Assembly: GCA_002842205.1 (NCBI GenBank)
Contig: PHCI01000005.1
Location: 110,049 to 174,048, forward strand
Length of the DNA stretch: 64,000 nt
Source of the DNA: Betaproteobacteria bacterium HGW-Betaproteobacteria-3
Lineage (GTDB): Bacteria > Pseudomonadota > Gammaproteobacteria > Burkholderiales > Burkholderiaceae_C
Direction of reading: 5' to 3'
A model generated the notes under the pieces. That model had not been told where the DNA came from. It made no database searches and saw nothing but the letters and a program-made list of their open reading frames with translations. Shown piece by piece: positions 24,256 to 33,105 of the stretch; the stretch's first letter is position 1, and every line of letters starts with the position of its first letter. The position numbers were made by a program, and so were the translations under genes.

Positions 24256-26673
24256 TCAGGCGCGCAGCCTGGCGCTCAGCCGATTTCCCAGATGATGAAT
24301 GACCGCCTGCACAGCCGCGTCGATCTGGTCGTCCGTCAGTGTCCCTGCGTCGCTGCGCAGCGTCATGCGGACCGCAAGGCTTTTCTCACCTTCCCCAAAT
24401 CCGGCACCTGGTTGCTTGGGCCGGTACACGTCAAACAACGCAGCACCGCGCAGCAGGCCCTGCGTGGGGGCATCGTGGATCGCGGTGATCAGGGCCGCGT
24501 GGGACACCGATTCGGAAACGATGAGCGCAAGATCACGCTCCACCGATTGAAATCGGGCTACCGTCGTGAAAGCAGGCACATCGCGCGCAAGAATGGCGTC
24601 CAGATCGAGTTCGAACATCATCGGGGCCCCCGGCAAGTCATAGGCCTGTCGCCATTGCGGATGCAATTCGCCAACGTATCCAATGGCACTCCCGTGCAAC
24701 AGCACCTGCGCACACCGTCCCGGGTGCATTGCCGGGTGGGTTGAGGGCTGGCACTGCACCACGACGGGTGACAGCAGGCTCTCCACGTCCCCCTTGATGT
24801 CAAAAAAATCGACCGGACGGTCTTTGCAGCCCCATTGCACAGGCTCTGCTTCGCCCCACGCCACGCCGGCCACTCGCATCGGCTGGAAAAATCCCTCGAC
24901 CGTCGTGTCCGTGTTGCGCACCGAGGCATCGCGCAAGAAAACACGCCCGACCTCGAACGCCCGCACCCGTGACGCCTTGCGGTCAATATTGAATTTCAGA
25001 ACCTGTAGCAAAGAGCCCAGCAATGACGAGCGCATCACGCCCATTTGGCTGGCGATCGGGTTGAGCAGGCGAACGGGATCGGCATTGCCCGACAGTTCGC
25101 GCTCCCAGCGTTCGTCAACAAAGCTGAAATTGATGGTTTCCTGGTAGCCCCGCGCAGCCAACAAACGTCGAACGGCATACGCGCTGCGCTGCGCCTCGGG
25201 CCGCAGCCTTGGCCGGATCGGTGCCGTCGGCGGGCTCGTGGGCAATTGGTTGTAGCCAATGATTCGCACGACTTCTTCGATCAGGTCCTCCTCAATCGTG
25301 AGGTCAAACCGATACAGTGGGGGCAGCACAGTCACGGTCCCATCACCTTCAGTCACCTCCAGGCCCAATCGGCGGAGTGCATCCACGCATTGCACCTGCG
25401 TCAGCGGCATGCCGATCACCTTGGCGGCCCTGGCCACACGCAGCGTGACGGGTTGCGCTACGGGCATGTTGGGCTGAACATCATCAACCGGGCCAGCTTG
25501 CCCGCCACAAATATCGAGAATCAGCTGGGTGATGCGCTCGATATGCGCCACAGTCCCGCCCGGATCGACGCCGCGCTCGAACCGGTGGCCTGCATCGGTC
25601 GAGAAGTTGTAGCGGCGTGAGCGGCCGGCAATGGCTTTGGGCCACCAGAAGGCCGCTTCGACATACACATGGGTCGTCTGACCAGAGACGGCGGTCGCAT
25701 CACCGCCCATGATGCCCGCGAGGGATTCAACCTGATGTTCATCGGCAATCACCCCCACCTTGTCATCGACGGTGACAGTGCTGCCATTGAGCAGCTTGAG
25801 TTGTTCACCGGGGCGGCCCCACCGCACGTCCAGCGTGCCATGAATCTTGTCGAAATCAAAAATGTGCGAGGGGCGCCCCAGTTCGAACATGACATAGTTG
25901 GAGATGTCCACCAGCGCCGTGACGCTGCGCTGGCCGCAGCGTGCAAGGCGGTCCACCATCCACTGCGGCGTGGCGGCCTGTGTGTTCACGTTGCGCACGA
26001 TGCGCCCCGAAAACCGCCCGCACAGATCGGGCGCGCTCACGCAAACCGGCTGACGGTCCTGGTGGGTCACCGGCACAGGTGGAAATTCAAGTTGCTTCAA
26101 CGGCGCGCCGGTCAAAGCCGACAATTCGCGCGCCACGCCATACACGCTCAGGCAATGCGCCAGGTTGGGCGTAAGCTTGAGTGTGAAGATCGTGTCATCC
26201 AGTTGCAGATACTCGCGGATATCGGCACCAATCGGGGCGTCGGCGGCCAGCTCAAGCAGTCCCCCATGGTCGTCAGAGAGTTTGAGTTCACGCGCCGAGC
26301 ACAGCATGCCCTGGCTTTCAACACCCCGCAGCTTTCCAAGCTTGATCTGGAACGGTTTGCCATCGTCGCCGGGAGGCAGTTCGGCCCCGACCAGCGCTAG
26401 CGGCACCTTGATGCCGACGCGTGCGTTGGGTGCACCGCACACGATGCTCAACCGTTCGCCCTGGCCGACATCGACGTGGCACACACGAAGCCGGTCGGCA
26501 TTCGGGTGCTGGATTGCCTCCTTGATTTCGCCGACGACGACTTTCATGAACGGTGGCGCCACGGGGGCAAGCGCTTCCACCTCCAGGCCGGCCATGGTCA
26601 GGGTGTCAGCCAGCTGCTGGGTGGTGATGGGCGGGTTGCAGAATTCGCGCAACCAGGACTCTGAAAATTGCAT
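24256..26673 (-). CDS. pheT: Phenylalanine-tRNA ligase beta subunit
   Basis: 805 residues, the normal length. The N-terminal tRNA-binding OB domain (IKEAIQHPNADRLRVCHVDV, residues ~40-150) is followed by the B3/4 editing domain, B5, the catalytic-like core and a C-terminal anticodon-binding FDX-ACB domain (ARFQSVERDLALIVSE). It forms the alpha2-beta2 enzyme with PheS, whose gene ends 29 bases upstream. Confidence 0.97.
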   Translation of the reverse strand: MQFSESWLREFCNPPITTQQLADTLTMAGLEVEALAPVAPPFMKVVVGEIKEAIQHPNADRLRVCHVDVGQGERLSIVCGAPNARVGIKVPLALVGAELPPGDDGKPFQIKLGKLRGVESQGMLCSARELKLSDDHGGLLELAADAPIGADIREYLQLDDTIFTLKLTPNLAHCLSVYGVARELSALTGAPLKQLEFPPVPVTHQDRQPVCVSAPDLCGRFSGRIVRNVNTQAATPQWMVDRLARCGQRSVTALVDISNYVMFELGRPSHIFDFDKIHGTLDVRWGRPGEQLKLLNGSTVTVDDKVGVIADEHQVESLAGIMGGDATAVSGQTTHVYVEAAFWWPKAIAGRSRRYNFSTDAGHRFERGVDPGGTVAHIERITQLILDICGGQAGPVDDVQPNMPVAQPVTLRVARAAKVIGMPLTQVQCVDALRRLGLEVTEGDGTVTVLPPLYRFDLTIEEDLIEEVVRIIGYNQLPTSPPTAPIRPRLRPEAQRSAYAVRRLLAARGYQETINFSFVDERWERELSGNADPVRLLNPIASQMGVMRSSLLGSLLQVLKFNIDRKASRVRAFEVGRVFLRDASVRNTDTTVEGFFQPMRVAGVAWGEAEPVQWGCKDRPVDFFDIKGDVESLLSPVVVQCQPSTHPAMHPGRCAQVLLHGSAIGYVGELHPQWRQAYDLPGAPMMFELDLDAILARDVPAFTTVARFQSVERDLALIVSESVSHAALITAIHDAPTQGLLRGAALFDVYRPKQPGAGFGEGEKSLAVRMTLRSDAGTLTDDQIDAAVQAVIHHLGNRLSARLRA

Positions 26674-26702
26674 GTCGGTGTAGGTGAAGTGGCGTTGCTG
26701 GA

Positions 26703-27740
26703 TCAGCGGAACTGGCCGAGGAATCGCATGTCGCCGTCAAAAAACAGGCGCAAATCGTTCACGCCGTAACGCAGCATCGTCAGACGGTCCGGGCCCATGC
26801 CAAACGCAAAACCGATGAACTGCTCAGGGTCCAGTCCCATGTTGCGCACCACGTTCGGATGGACCTGGCCGGAACCGGCCACTTCCAGCCAGCGCCCGGC
26901 CAACGACCCGCTCTGGAACTGGATGTCGATTTCGGCGCTCGGCTCGGTGAACGGGAAAAAACTGGGGCGAAACCTCAGCACCAGGTCTTCGCTTTCGAAA
27001 AAAGTCCGGCAGAAGTCGGTGAAAACGACCTTCAAGTCCTTGAAACTCACGTTCTCGCCGATCCACAGTCCTTCGCACTGGTGGAACATCGGCGAGTGCG
27101 TCGCGTCGCTGTCCACGCGGTAAGTCCGGCCCGGTGCGATCACCCGGATCTCCGGCATGCCCTGCCCTGCGTCGAGTTGCGCGCGATGCTTCTTGACGTG
27201 CTGCACGGCGTAGCGAATCTGCATCGGGCTGGTGTGCGTACGCAGCAGGTAGCCCCCTTCGACATAGAAGGTATCGTGCATGGAACGCGCAGGATGGTCC
27301 TCCGGCGTGTTGAGCGCTGTAAAGTTGAACCAGTCGGTTTCGATCTCGGGGCCCTGTGCCACATCGAAGCCCATGGAACCAAAGATGTTCTCGATGCGCT
27401 CCAGGGTGAGCGACACCGGGTGGAGTCCGCCCTGCCCGTGCTGGCGGCCCGGCAGCGTGACGTCCAGTGCTTCAGCTTGCAACTGGGCCTGCAGTTCTGC
27501 AGCGGCCAGCGCCTGCCGGCGCTCTGTCAACGCGGTCTCGATCGCCTGTTTGGCCAGATTGATGGCCGCACCGCGCGTTTTCTTCTCGTCCACGCTCAAG
27601 CTGGCCATGCCCTTCATGAGCTCGGTAATCCGCCCTGCCTTCCCAAGGTACAGAGCCTTGGCATTTTCAAGGTCTGAAGGGGTGAGGGCCTGGGCAAAAC
27701 TGGCCCGGGCGGCATCAGCCAATGTATCCAGTTCGTTCAT
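26703..27740 (-). CDS. pheS: Phenylalanine-tRNA ligase alpha subunit
   Basis: 345 residues. An N-terminal coiled coil is followed by the class II catalytic core: motif 2 region [19 protein letters not shown], and [16 protein letters not shown] leading to motif 3 (GIGMDRL-type [14 protein letters not shown]). It activates Phe and charges tRNA-Phe with PheT. A terminator-like hairpin lies in the 108-base gap between rplT and this gene, which may set its level relative to the upstream genes. Confidence 0.97.
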   Translation of the reverse strand: MNELDTLADAARASFAQALTPSDLENAKALYLGKAGRITELMKGMASLSVDEKKTRGAAINLAKQAIETALTERRQALAAAELQAQLQAEALDVTLPGRQHGQGGLHPVSLTLERIENIFGSMGFDVAQGPEIETDWFNFTALNTPEDHPARSMHDTFYVEGGYLLRTHTSPMQIRYAVQHVKKHRAQLDAGQGMPEIRVIAPGRTYRVDSDATHSPMFHQCEGLWIGENVSFKDLKVVFTDFCRTFFESEDLVLRFRPSFFPFTEPSAEIDIQFQSGSLAGRWLEVAGSGQVHPNVVRNMGLDPEQFIGFAFGMGPDRLTMLRYGVNDLRLFFDGDMRFLGQFR

Positions 27741-27763
27741 AGGTCGTTACAGGTCATCCGAAC

Positions 27764-27801
27764 AAAAAAGGGTTGAAGCCTTCGCAAGCCTCAACCCCTT
27801 T
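27764..27801 (-). terminator. Intrinsic terminator or attenuator between rplT and pheS
   Basis: On the minus strand GGGTTGAGGC and GCTTCAACCC form a stem around TTGCGAAG, followed by six T, 24 bases before the pheS start codon. In the operon direction it would partly stop transcription coming from rplT. Confidence 0.75.
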
Positions 27802-27848
27802 GATTTTCTTCGCCGAAAGCTGCCGCGGAAGACAGCATCCGTCGTGAA

Positions 27849-28208
27849 TTAAGCGGCCAGCTTGGCTTTGACCTGCTCCACGATGCCGGCAAAAGCGGCC
27901 TTGTCATGCACGGCGATGTCCGCCAGCATTTTGCGGTCGATTTCGATGGCGGCCTTTTTAAGGCCGTTGGCGAACTGGCTGTAGGTCAGGCCGCATTCAC
28001 GCGCAGCGGCGTTGATACGGGCGATCCACAACTGGCGGAATACGCGCTTCTTGGTACGACGGTCCCGGTAGGCATATTGCCCAGCCTTCATCACCGCTTC
28101 TTTGGCGATGCGGAAGACATTGCCGCGGCGGCCGCGGAAACCTTTGGCCAGGGCCAGGACTTTCTTGTGACGGGCGCGGGCTGTTACACCACGTTTGACG
28201 CGAGGCAT
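27849..28208 (-). CDS. rplT: 50S ribosomal protein L20
   Basis: 119 residues with the family start [20 protein letters not shown] and a basic N-terminal extension that threads into 23S rRNA. The standard full length is present. It follows rpmI by 26 bases. In other bacteria L20 represses the rpmI-rplT mRNA. Confidence 0.98.
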   Translation of the reverse strand: MPRVKRGVTARARHKKVLALAKGFRGRRGNVFRIAKEAVMKAGQYAYRDRRTKKRVFRQLWIARINAAARECGLTYSQFANGLKKAAIEIDRKMLADIAVHDKAAFAGIVEQVKAKLAA

Positions 28209-28234
28209 GTGTGTTCTCCTTGTTCGTCAGTTGG

Positions 28235-28438
28235 TCAAATGCCCATGCCGGGCAGCATGGCGGCCATGGAAACCATATTGGTTTCATGAACCGTCACCGA
28301 CCCGCGCAGGTGGCGCTTGTTCTTGGTGGTCTTCTTCGTCAGGATGTGACGCTTGAAGGCTTGACCGCGTTTGACGGTGCCACCGGGACGAACGCGAAAA
28401 CGCTTTTTCGCGCTGCTCTTGGTCTTCATTTTGGGCAT
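28235..28438 (-). CDS. rpmI: 50S ribosomal protein L35
   Basis: 67 residues starting [20 protein letters not shown], typical L35. Two ATG codons are six bases apart (28444 and 28438). AAAAGGAG ends one base before the first and 7 bases before the second, so 28438 is the start. The 164-base spacer back to infC contains a GGAGGG/CCCTCC hairpin and may hold the L20 control region. Confidence 0.97.
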   Translation of the reverse strand: MPKMKTKSSAKKRFRVRPGGTVKRGQAFKRHILTKKTTKNKRHLRGSVTVHETNMVSMAAMLPGMGI

Positions 28439-28602
28439 GTTCATGCTCCTTTTCGTTGTGCTCGTGAGGCGTCTGCAAACTCCTTGCAGCCTTGGAGGCC
28501 CCGAGCCACTTGTGGGACAGGTTTTTCAACCCATCCCGTTCTGGAGGGCCCTGCGACCCTCCGTTTGCAATCCGCAGGCGACCCACCCGCGGGATGCAAA
28601 TT

Positions 28603-29202
28603 TTATGTGCTTACCGCCGAAACAGCTTCCGCAGTCGGTTTGGCGCCGCCACCCGATTTCTTCTTGCCCGGCGCGATCATCATGATCATTTGCCGCCCTT
28701 CAAGCTTCGGAAACTGCTCCACCACGATCAAGTCGGCCAAGTCATCACGGATGCGCTGCAGCAGCGCCATCCCGATCTCCTGGTGCGTGATCTCGCGTCC
28801 ACGAAAGCGCAGCGTGATCTTGCATTTGTCGCCCTCTGCCAGGAAGCGCCGGATGTTGCGCATCTTGATGTTGTAGTCACCGTCGTCGGTGCCCGGGCGG
28901 AACTTGATTTCCTTGATTTCAATGACCGTCTGCTTGGCCTTCGCCTCGGCAGCTTTCTTCTGCTCCTGGTACTTGAACTTGCCGTAGTCCATCAAGCGAC
29001 AGACCGGCGGGATCGCCGTGGCCGCGATTTCAACCAGATCCACGTCCAGCTCACCCGCCATGCGCAACGCCTCCATGAGGCTGACCACACCGAGGGGCTC
29101 GTTTTCCGGGCCAGAAAGTCGCACTTCAGGGGCCATGATTTCCCGGTTCAACCGGTGCTTGCGCTCTTCACGGTGGCGACGGTCACGAAATTCAGTAGCG
29201 AT
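28603..29202 (-). CDS. infC: Translation initiation factor IF-3, AUC start codon
   Basis: 199 residues. The frame is open upstream of the first ATG/TTG-type codon and reads [20 protein letters not shown] before the conserved core ([33 protein letters not shown]-terminal domain with [13 protein letters not shown]). The only start that includes the whole conserved N-terminus is ATC at 29202-29200, preceded by GAAGG with a 9-base gap. IF-3 genes are known for rare AUU/AUC starts, through which IF-3 limits its own synthesis. A conventional TTG at 29151 would drop 17 conserved residues. Confidence 0.93.
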   Translation of the reverse strand: MATEFRDRRHREERKHRLNREIMAPEVRLSGPENEPLGVVSLMEALRMAGELDVDLVEIAATAIPPVCRLMDYGKFKYQEQKKAAEAKAKQTVIEIKEIKFRPGTDDGDYNIKMRNIRRFLAEGDKCKITLRFRGREITHQEIGMALLQRIRDDLADLIVVEQFPKLEGRQMIMMIAPGKKKSGGGAKPTAEAVSAVST

Positions 29203-29239
29203 GGTTCAAATCCTTCAAATTCAAATACTATCCAAAAGA

Positions 29240-29275
29240 TAGCAAACTCTGTCCATTTCACGCGGACTAAAGCGG
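29240..29275 (-). repeat. Interspersed repeat, copy D (diverged)
   Basis: TAGCAAACTCTGTCCATTTC and a degenerate G-rich end lie in the 88-base gap between thrS and infC. Compared with copies A and G the core is less well preserved. Confidence 0.55.
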
Positions 29276-29290
29276 CATTTCATTAGAAAA

Positions 29291-31198
29291 TCAGGCTTTA
29301 GAGGCGATGTCCCGGGCGATCACGTCAGCAAAGGCCTCAAGGGGCATCACACCCAGGTCTTTGTTGCCCCGGGCGCGCACTGCGACAGCACCTGCCGCCT
29401 TTTCTTTGTCGCCGACGACAAGGATATAAGGCAGCTTTTGCATTGAATGCTCCCGTATTTTATACGTAATTTTCTCGTTGCGCAGATCCAATTCGACCCT
29501 AAGCCCTTGATTTTTCAGCGTTTTGACCACTTCCCGGGCGTAATCGGCCTGCGAATCGGTGATGTTGAGCACCTGGACCTGCACCGGCGCAAGCCAAACC
29601 GGCAACGCGCCAGCGTGTTCTTCGATCAGGATACCGATGAACCGCTCCAGGCTGCCGACGATGGCGCGGTGCAGCATCACCGGCCGGTGCCGGGCGCCGT
29701 CTTCGCCCACATATTCGGCATCCAGCCGCTCGGGCATCGAGAAGTCAACCTGCATCGTGCCGCACTGCCACTGGCGTCCGATGGCGTCCTTGAGCGTGTA
29801 TTCGATCTTGGGGCCGTAAAAAGCGCCATCCCCCGGGGAAACCTCGAACTCGCAGCCCGACGCGCGCAGGCTCTCCATGAGGGCGTGCTCGGCCTTGTCC
29901 CAACTCTCCTCGGAGCCGATACGCTTTTCGGGACGCGTTGCGACCTTGTAGATGATGTTTTTGAAACCGAAGTCGGCATAGACCTTTTGCAACAGTGTGG
30001 TGTAAGCCGTGCATTCGCCCAGGATCATGTCTTCAGTGCAGAAGATATGCCCATCGTCCTGCGTGAAGCCGCGCACCCGCATGATGCCGTGCAGCCCGCC
30101 CGTGGGTTCGTTGCGGTGGCACTGCCCGAATTCGCCGTAGCGCAGCGGCAGGTCGCGGTAACTCTTGATGCCCTGCTTGAAAATCAGGATGTGCCCCGGA
30201 CAGTTCATGGGCTTGAGGGCGTAATCGCGCTTTTCACTCTCGGTGGTGAACATGTTTTCGCGGTACTTGTCCCAGTGGCCGGTCTTCTCCCACAGCGACT
30301 GGTCCAGCAGCTGCGGGCCCTTGACCTCGTGGTAGCCGTTGTCGCGGTAGACACGGCGCATGTACTGCTCGACCTCCTGCCATACCGTCCACCCCTTGGG
30401 GTGCCAGAACACGACGCCCGGTGCGTGGTCGTCGATATGGAAAAGGTCCAGTTCCTTGCCGAGCTTGCGGTGGTCGCGCTTTTCAGCTTCTTCCAGCATG
30501 GTCAGGTGCTGCTGCAACTCTTCCTTGGTGGCCCAGGCCGTGCCATAGATACGCTGAAGCATCTCGTTGCGGTGATCACCACGCCAATAGGCGCCCGCCA
30601 CCTTCATGAGCTTGAAATGCCGGAGCTTGCCCGTACTCGGCACGTGCGGGCCACGGCACAGGTCTTCGAAAGCACCTTCGCGGTACAGGCTCACGTCCTC
30701 GTTGCTCGGTATGCTGGCGATGATTTCCGCCTTGTAGTGCTCGCCCATGCCCTTGAAATACGCCACAGCCTCATCGCGTGGCAGCACCCGGCGAACCACG
30801 GGCTCGTCCTTCGCAGCCAGTTCGGTCATGCGCTTTTCGATGGACGTCAGGTCTTCAGGCGTGAATGGGCGTTTGTACGAAAAGTCATAGAAAAAGCCGT
30901 GCTCGATCACGGGGCCGATGGTGACTTGCGCTTCTGGAAAAAGATCCTTGACCGCATAGGCCAGCAAGTGGGCCGTCGAGTGGCGGATGACCTCCAGCCC
31001 CTCGGCGTCCCTGGCCGTGACGATGGACAGCGGACTGTCCGCCGAAATGACGTGGCTCGTGTCCACCACCTTGCCATCGATCTTGCCGGCCAGCGCCGCC
31101 TTGGCCAAACCGGCCCCGATGGATGCAGCCACCTCGGCCACCGTGACCGGGCCGGGAAAATCGCGTTGGGAACCGTCTGGAAGTGTGATCTGGATCAT
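29291..31198 (-). CDS. thrS: Threonine-tRNA ligase
   Basis: 635 residues. Domains in order: TGS (residues ~1-60, [20 protein letters not shown]), the SAD editing domain with the HxxxH motif in [17 protein letters not shown], the class II core (motif 2 around [15 protein letters not shown], catalytic zinc Cys in [10 protein letters not shown]), and the anticodon domain at the C-terminus. ATG at 31198 matches the family start MIQITLPDG. The leader carries a Thr-codon-rich peptide and a terminator, suggesting attenuation by threonyl-tRNA supply. It heads the thrS-infC-rpmI-rplT-pheST array. Confidence 0.97.
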   Translation of the reverse strand: MIQITLPDGSQRDFPGPVTVAEVAASIGAGLAKAALAGKIDGKVVDTSHVISADSPLSIVTARDAEGLEVIRHSTAHLLAYAVKDLFPEAQVTIGPVIEHGFFYDFSYKRPFTPEDLTSIEKRMTELAAKDEPVVRRVLPRDEAVAYFKGMGEHYKAEIIASIPSNEDVSLYREGAFEDLCRGPHVPSTGKLRHFKLMKVAGAYWRGDHRNEMLQRIYGTAWATKEELQQHLTMLEEAEKRDHRKLGKELDLFHIDDHAPGVVFWHPKGWTVWQEVEQYMRRVYRDNGYHEVKGPQLLDQSLWEKTGHWDKYRENMFTTESEKRDYALKPMNCPGHILIFKQGIKSYRDLPLRYGEFGQCHRNEPTGGLHGIMRVRGFTQDDGHIFCTEDMILGECTAYTTLLQKVYADFGFKNIIYKVATRPEKRIGSEESWDKAEHALMESLRASGCEFEVSPGDGAFYGPKIEYTLKDAIGRQWQCGTMQVDFSMPERLDAEYVGEDGARHRPVMLHRAIVGSLERFIGILIEEHAGALPVWLAPVQVQVLNITDSQADYAREVVKTLKNQGLRVELDLRNEKITYKIREHSMQKLPYILVVGDKEKAAGAVAVRARGNKDLGVMPLEAFADVIARDIASKA

Positions 31199-31225
31199 GT
31201 TCAGTCTCTGGCGCACGCCGTGCGC

Positions 31226-31254
31226 AAAAAAAAACGCGGACCGGTCCGCGCTTT
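31226..31254 (-). terminator. Attenuator terminator in the thrS leader
   Basis: On the minus strand CGCGGACCGGTCCGCG forms a 6-pair stem with CCGG loop, extended by A-U pairs, followed directly by nine T (31226-31234). It stands 27 bases before the thrS start codon and overlaps one arm of an alternative pairing with 31287-31294. A second short hairpin (GCGCAC-GGC-GTGCGC, 31211-31225) lies between it and thrS. Confidence 0.85.
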
Positions 31255-31293
31255 ATTTGAAATACATAGCACCCTGCGCCCAAGGCGCGCGGA

Positions 31294-31344
31294 CTAGCGG
31301 CCAATCAGGCGTGTCAACCTCAATGTACTAGTTCGCGGCGTCAT
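31294..31344 (-). CDS. thrS leader peptide, 16 residues, four Thr
   Basis: ATG at 31344 opens MTPRTSTLRLTRLIGR, then TAG. A GGGAAAGG Shine-Dalgarno-like run lies about 10 bases upstream; a GTG directly before the ATG is an alternative start. Thr codons at positions 2, 5, 7 and 11 lie in or beside the 5' arm (31328-31337) of a pairing with 31288-31297, which covers the stop codon. That second arm can instead pair with the first half of the terminator (31244-31251, 8 of 8 bases). Stalling at Thr codons would free the second arm and block termination. No homologue is known to me; the call rests on this architecture. Confidence 0.7.
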   Translation of the reverse strand: MTPRTSTLRLTRLIGR

Positions 31345-31403
31345 CACCAGGGTGCCTTTCCCGCTCTTGCTGGCCAAAAACCCGATTCTAACGGCCCGGA
31401 CGC

Positions 31404-31448
31404 AAAAAAACCCGCGGGCCACACCTTGCCGGTGTTGGGCGCGCGGGC
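31404..31448 (-). terminator. Intrinsic terminator after isocitrate lyase
   Basis: On the minus strand a long stem (CCCGCGCGCCCAACACC with GGTGTGGCCCGCGGG) ends in seven T, 27 bases past the aceA stop. A TAGAAT box at 31385-31390 just beyond it could be the -10 element of the thrS leader promoter; no good -35 is visible. Confidence 0.85.
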
Positions 31449-31474
31449 TGGAGCGTGCGACAGCGTTTGTCGGG

Positions 31475-32794
31475 TCAGTGGAATTGCTCTTCTTCGGTGG
31501 AACCGGTCAGCGCGGTCACACTGGATTTGCCGCCCTGGATGGCCGTGGTCACTTCATCAAAGTAGCCGGTGCCGACTTCCTGCTGGTGCGACACGAAGGT
31601 GTAGCCGCGGTCGCGGGCAGCGAATTCGGGCTCCTGCACCTTCTCGATGTAGGCCGTCATGCCGCGCTTGACGTAGTCTTGCGACAGGTCGTACATGTTG
31701 TACCACATGGAGTGGATGCCGGCGAGCGTGATGAACTGGTACTTGTAACCCATGGCACCGAGCTCGCGCTGGAACTTGGCGATGGTGGCGTCGTCCAGGT
31801 TTTTCTTCCAGTTGAACGAGGGCGAGCAGTTGTAGGCCAGCATCTTGCCGGGGTGAACCTTGTGCACGGCGTCGGCAAATTTCTTGGCGAACTCGAGGTC
31901 GGGCGTGCCGGTTTCGCACCACACCAGATCGGCGTAGTGGGCGTAGGCATTGGCGCGGGCCACGGCCTGGTCCAGGCCCTTGCGGGTCTTGTAGAAACCC
32001 TCAGAGGTACGTTCGCCGGTCAGGAAGGGCTTGTCGATCTCGTCGTAGTCGGAGGTCAGCAGGTCAGCAGCCTCGGCGTCGGTGCGGGCGATCACCAGCG
32101 TGGGCACGCCGCACACGTCTGCCGCCATGCGCGCGGCGATCAGCTTCTGGCAAGACTCACGCGTGGGCAACAGCACCTTGCCGCCCATGTGGCCGCATTT
32201 CTTGACGGAGGCGAGCTGGTCTTCCCAGTGCACGGCCCCCGCGCCGGCCTTGATCATGGACTTCATCAACTCAAACGCATTGAGCACCCCGCCGAAACCG
32301 GCTTCGGCATCGGCCACGATGGGCGCGAAGTAGTCGATGTAATCCTTGTCGCCAGCATCGATGCCTTTGGAGTGCTGGATTTCGTCGGCCCGGCGGAAGG
32401 TGTTGTTGATGGTTTCAACCACCTTGGGAACCGAGTCCACCGGGTACAGCGATTGGTCGGGGTACATCGACGAATACGTGTTGTTGTCGGCGGCCACCTG
32501 CCAGCCCGACAGGTAAATGGCCTTGACGCCCGCCTTGACCTGCTGCATGGCCTGGCCACCCGTCAGCGCGCCCAGGGTGTTGACGTAAGGCTCGGTGTGC
32601 AGCAGATGCCACAGCTTTTCGGCACCGCGGCGGGCCAACGTGTATTCAATCGGAAATGAGCCGCGCAGGCGCACGACGTCAGCGGCGCTGTAGCCGCGCT
32701 GGATGCCCTTCCAGCGGGGGTTGGTGGCCCAGTCTTTTTCGAGGGCGGCGATTTGCTGTTCGCGGCTCAGTTGTTCGGTAAGGGATTGCGGCAT
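31475..32794 (-). CDS. aceA: Isocitrate lyase
   Basis: 439 residues. The catalytic loop KKCGHMGGK is present, along with [18 protein letters not shown]-like [26 protein letters not shown] and YNCSPSFNW. It splits isocitrate to glyoxylate and succinate for growth on acetate and C2 units. The gene is monocistronic: it has its own terminator and a 311-base AT-rich upstream region with two palindromic operators. ATG at 32794 has AAGGAG upstream. Confidence 0.96.
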   Translation of the reverse strand: MPQSLTEQLSREQQIAALEKDWATNPRWKGIQRGYSAADVVRLRGSFPIEYTLARRGAEKLWHLLHTEPYVNTLGALTGGQAMQQVKAGVKAIYLSGWQVAADNNTYSSMYPDQSLYPVDSVPKVVETINNTFRRADEIQHSKGIDAGDKDYIDYFAPIVADAEAGFGGVLNAFELMKSMIKAGAGAVHWEDQLASVKKCGHMGGKVLLPTRESCQKLIAARMAADVCGVPTLVIARTDAEAADLLTSDYDEIDKPFLTGERTSEGFYKTRKGLDQAVARANAYAHYADLVWCETGTPDLEFAKKFADAVHKVHPGKMLAYNCSPSFNWKKNLDDATIAKFQRELGAMGYKYQFITLAGIHSMWYNMYDLSQDYVKRGMTAYIEKVQEPEFAARDRGYTFVSHQQEVGTGYFDEVTTAIQGGKSSVTALTGSTEEEQFH

Positions 32795-32868
32795 GAAGTC
32801 ACTCCTTGAGTTGATGAAAACCTTTCGAGCCAGCCTTGCAGCGTGAAGGCTGTCGATGGAATGACTTT

Positions 32869-32915
32869 AAGTCTTCTAAAAGACTTTAACCATCTCTTAT
32901 GTCTTATATAAGACA
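32869..32915. promoter_or_regulatory. Two palindromic operators upstream of aceA
   Basis: AAGTCTTCTAAAAGACTT (32869-32886) and TGTCTTATATAAGACA (32900-32915) share the pattern GTCTTnTAnAAGAC and are spaced about three helical turns centre to centre. The second contains a TATA-like -10. They lie 75 to 121 bases before the aceA start. The rest of the 311-base gap (32795-33105) is AT-rich with no gene; a GCCCGCC/GGCGGGC stem at 33071-33101 follows the aldehyde dehydrogenase stop without a U-run. Confidence 0.65.
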
Positions 32916-33105
32916 AAAATATTTTCTATATAAATCAATAAGTTATCTACTTCATTCCACAATATGACTTCAAATTTTCCATATCAAGAAAAAATGCTGC
33001 TTCGCATCATTGCCACACACCACTCTGTACGTCTAGTTTTCTTATTATGAAATTCGTGGGCTGAGGCTGCGCCCGCCTCCCAGGAAACGCTCCGGGCGGG
33101 CCCTG

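Noticed and set aside
27791..27838. Short ORF before pheS as a Phe-leader peptide like E. coli pheM
   Set aside because: It has a single Phe codon in 15 and no credible Shine-Dalgarno, so it does not fit a phenylalanine attenuator.
31312..31317. TTGACA (minus strand) as a -35 box for thrS
   Set aside because: No -10-like hexamer lies 16-18 bases downstream; the sequence is codons 10-11 of the leader peptide.
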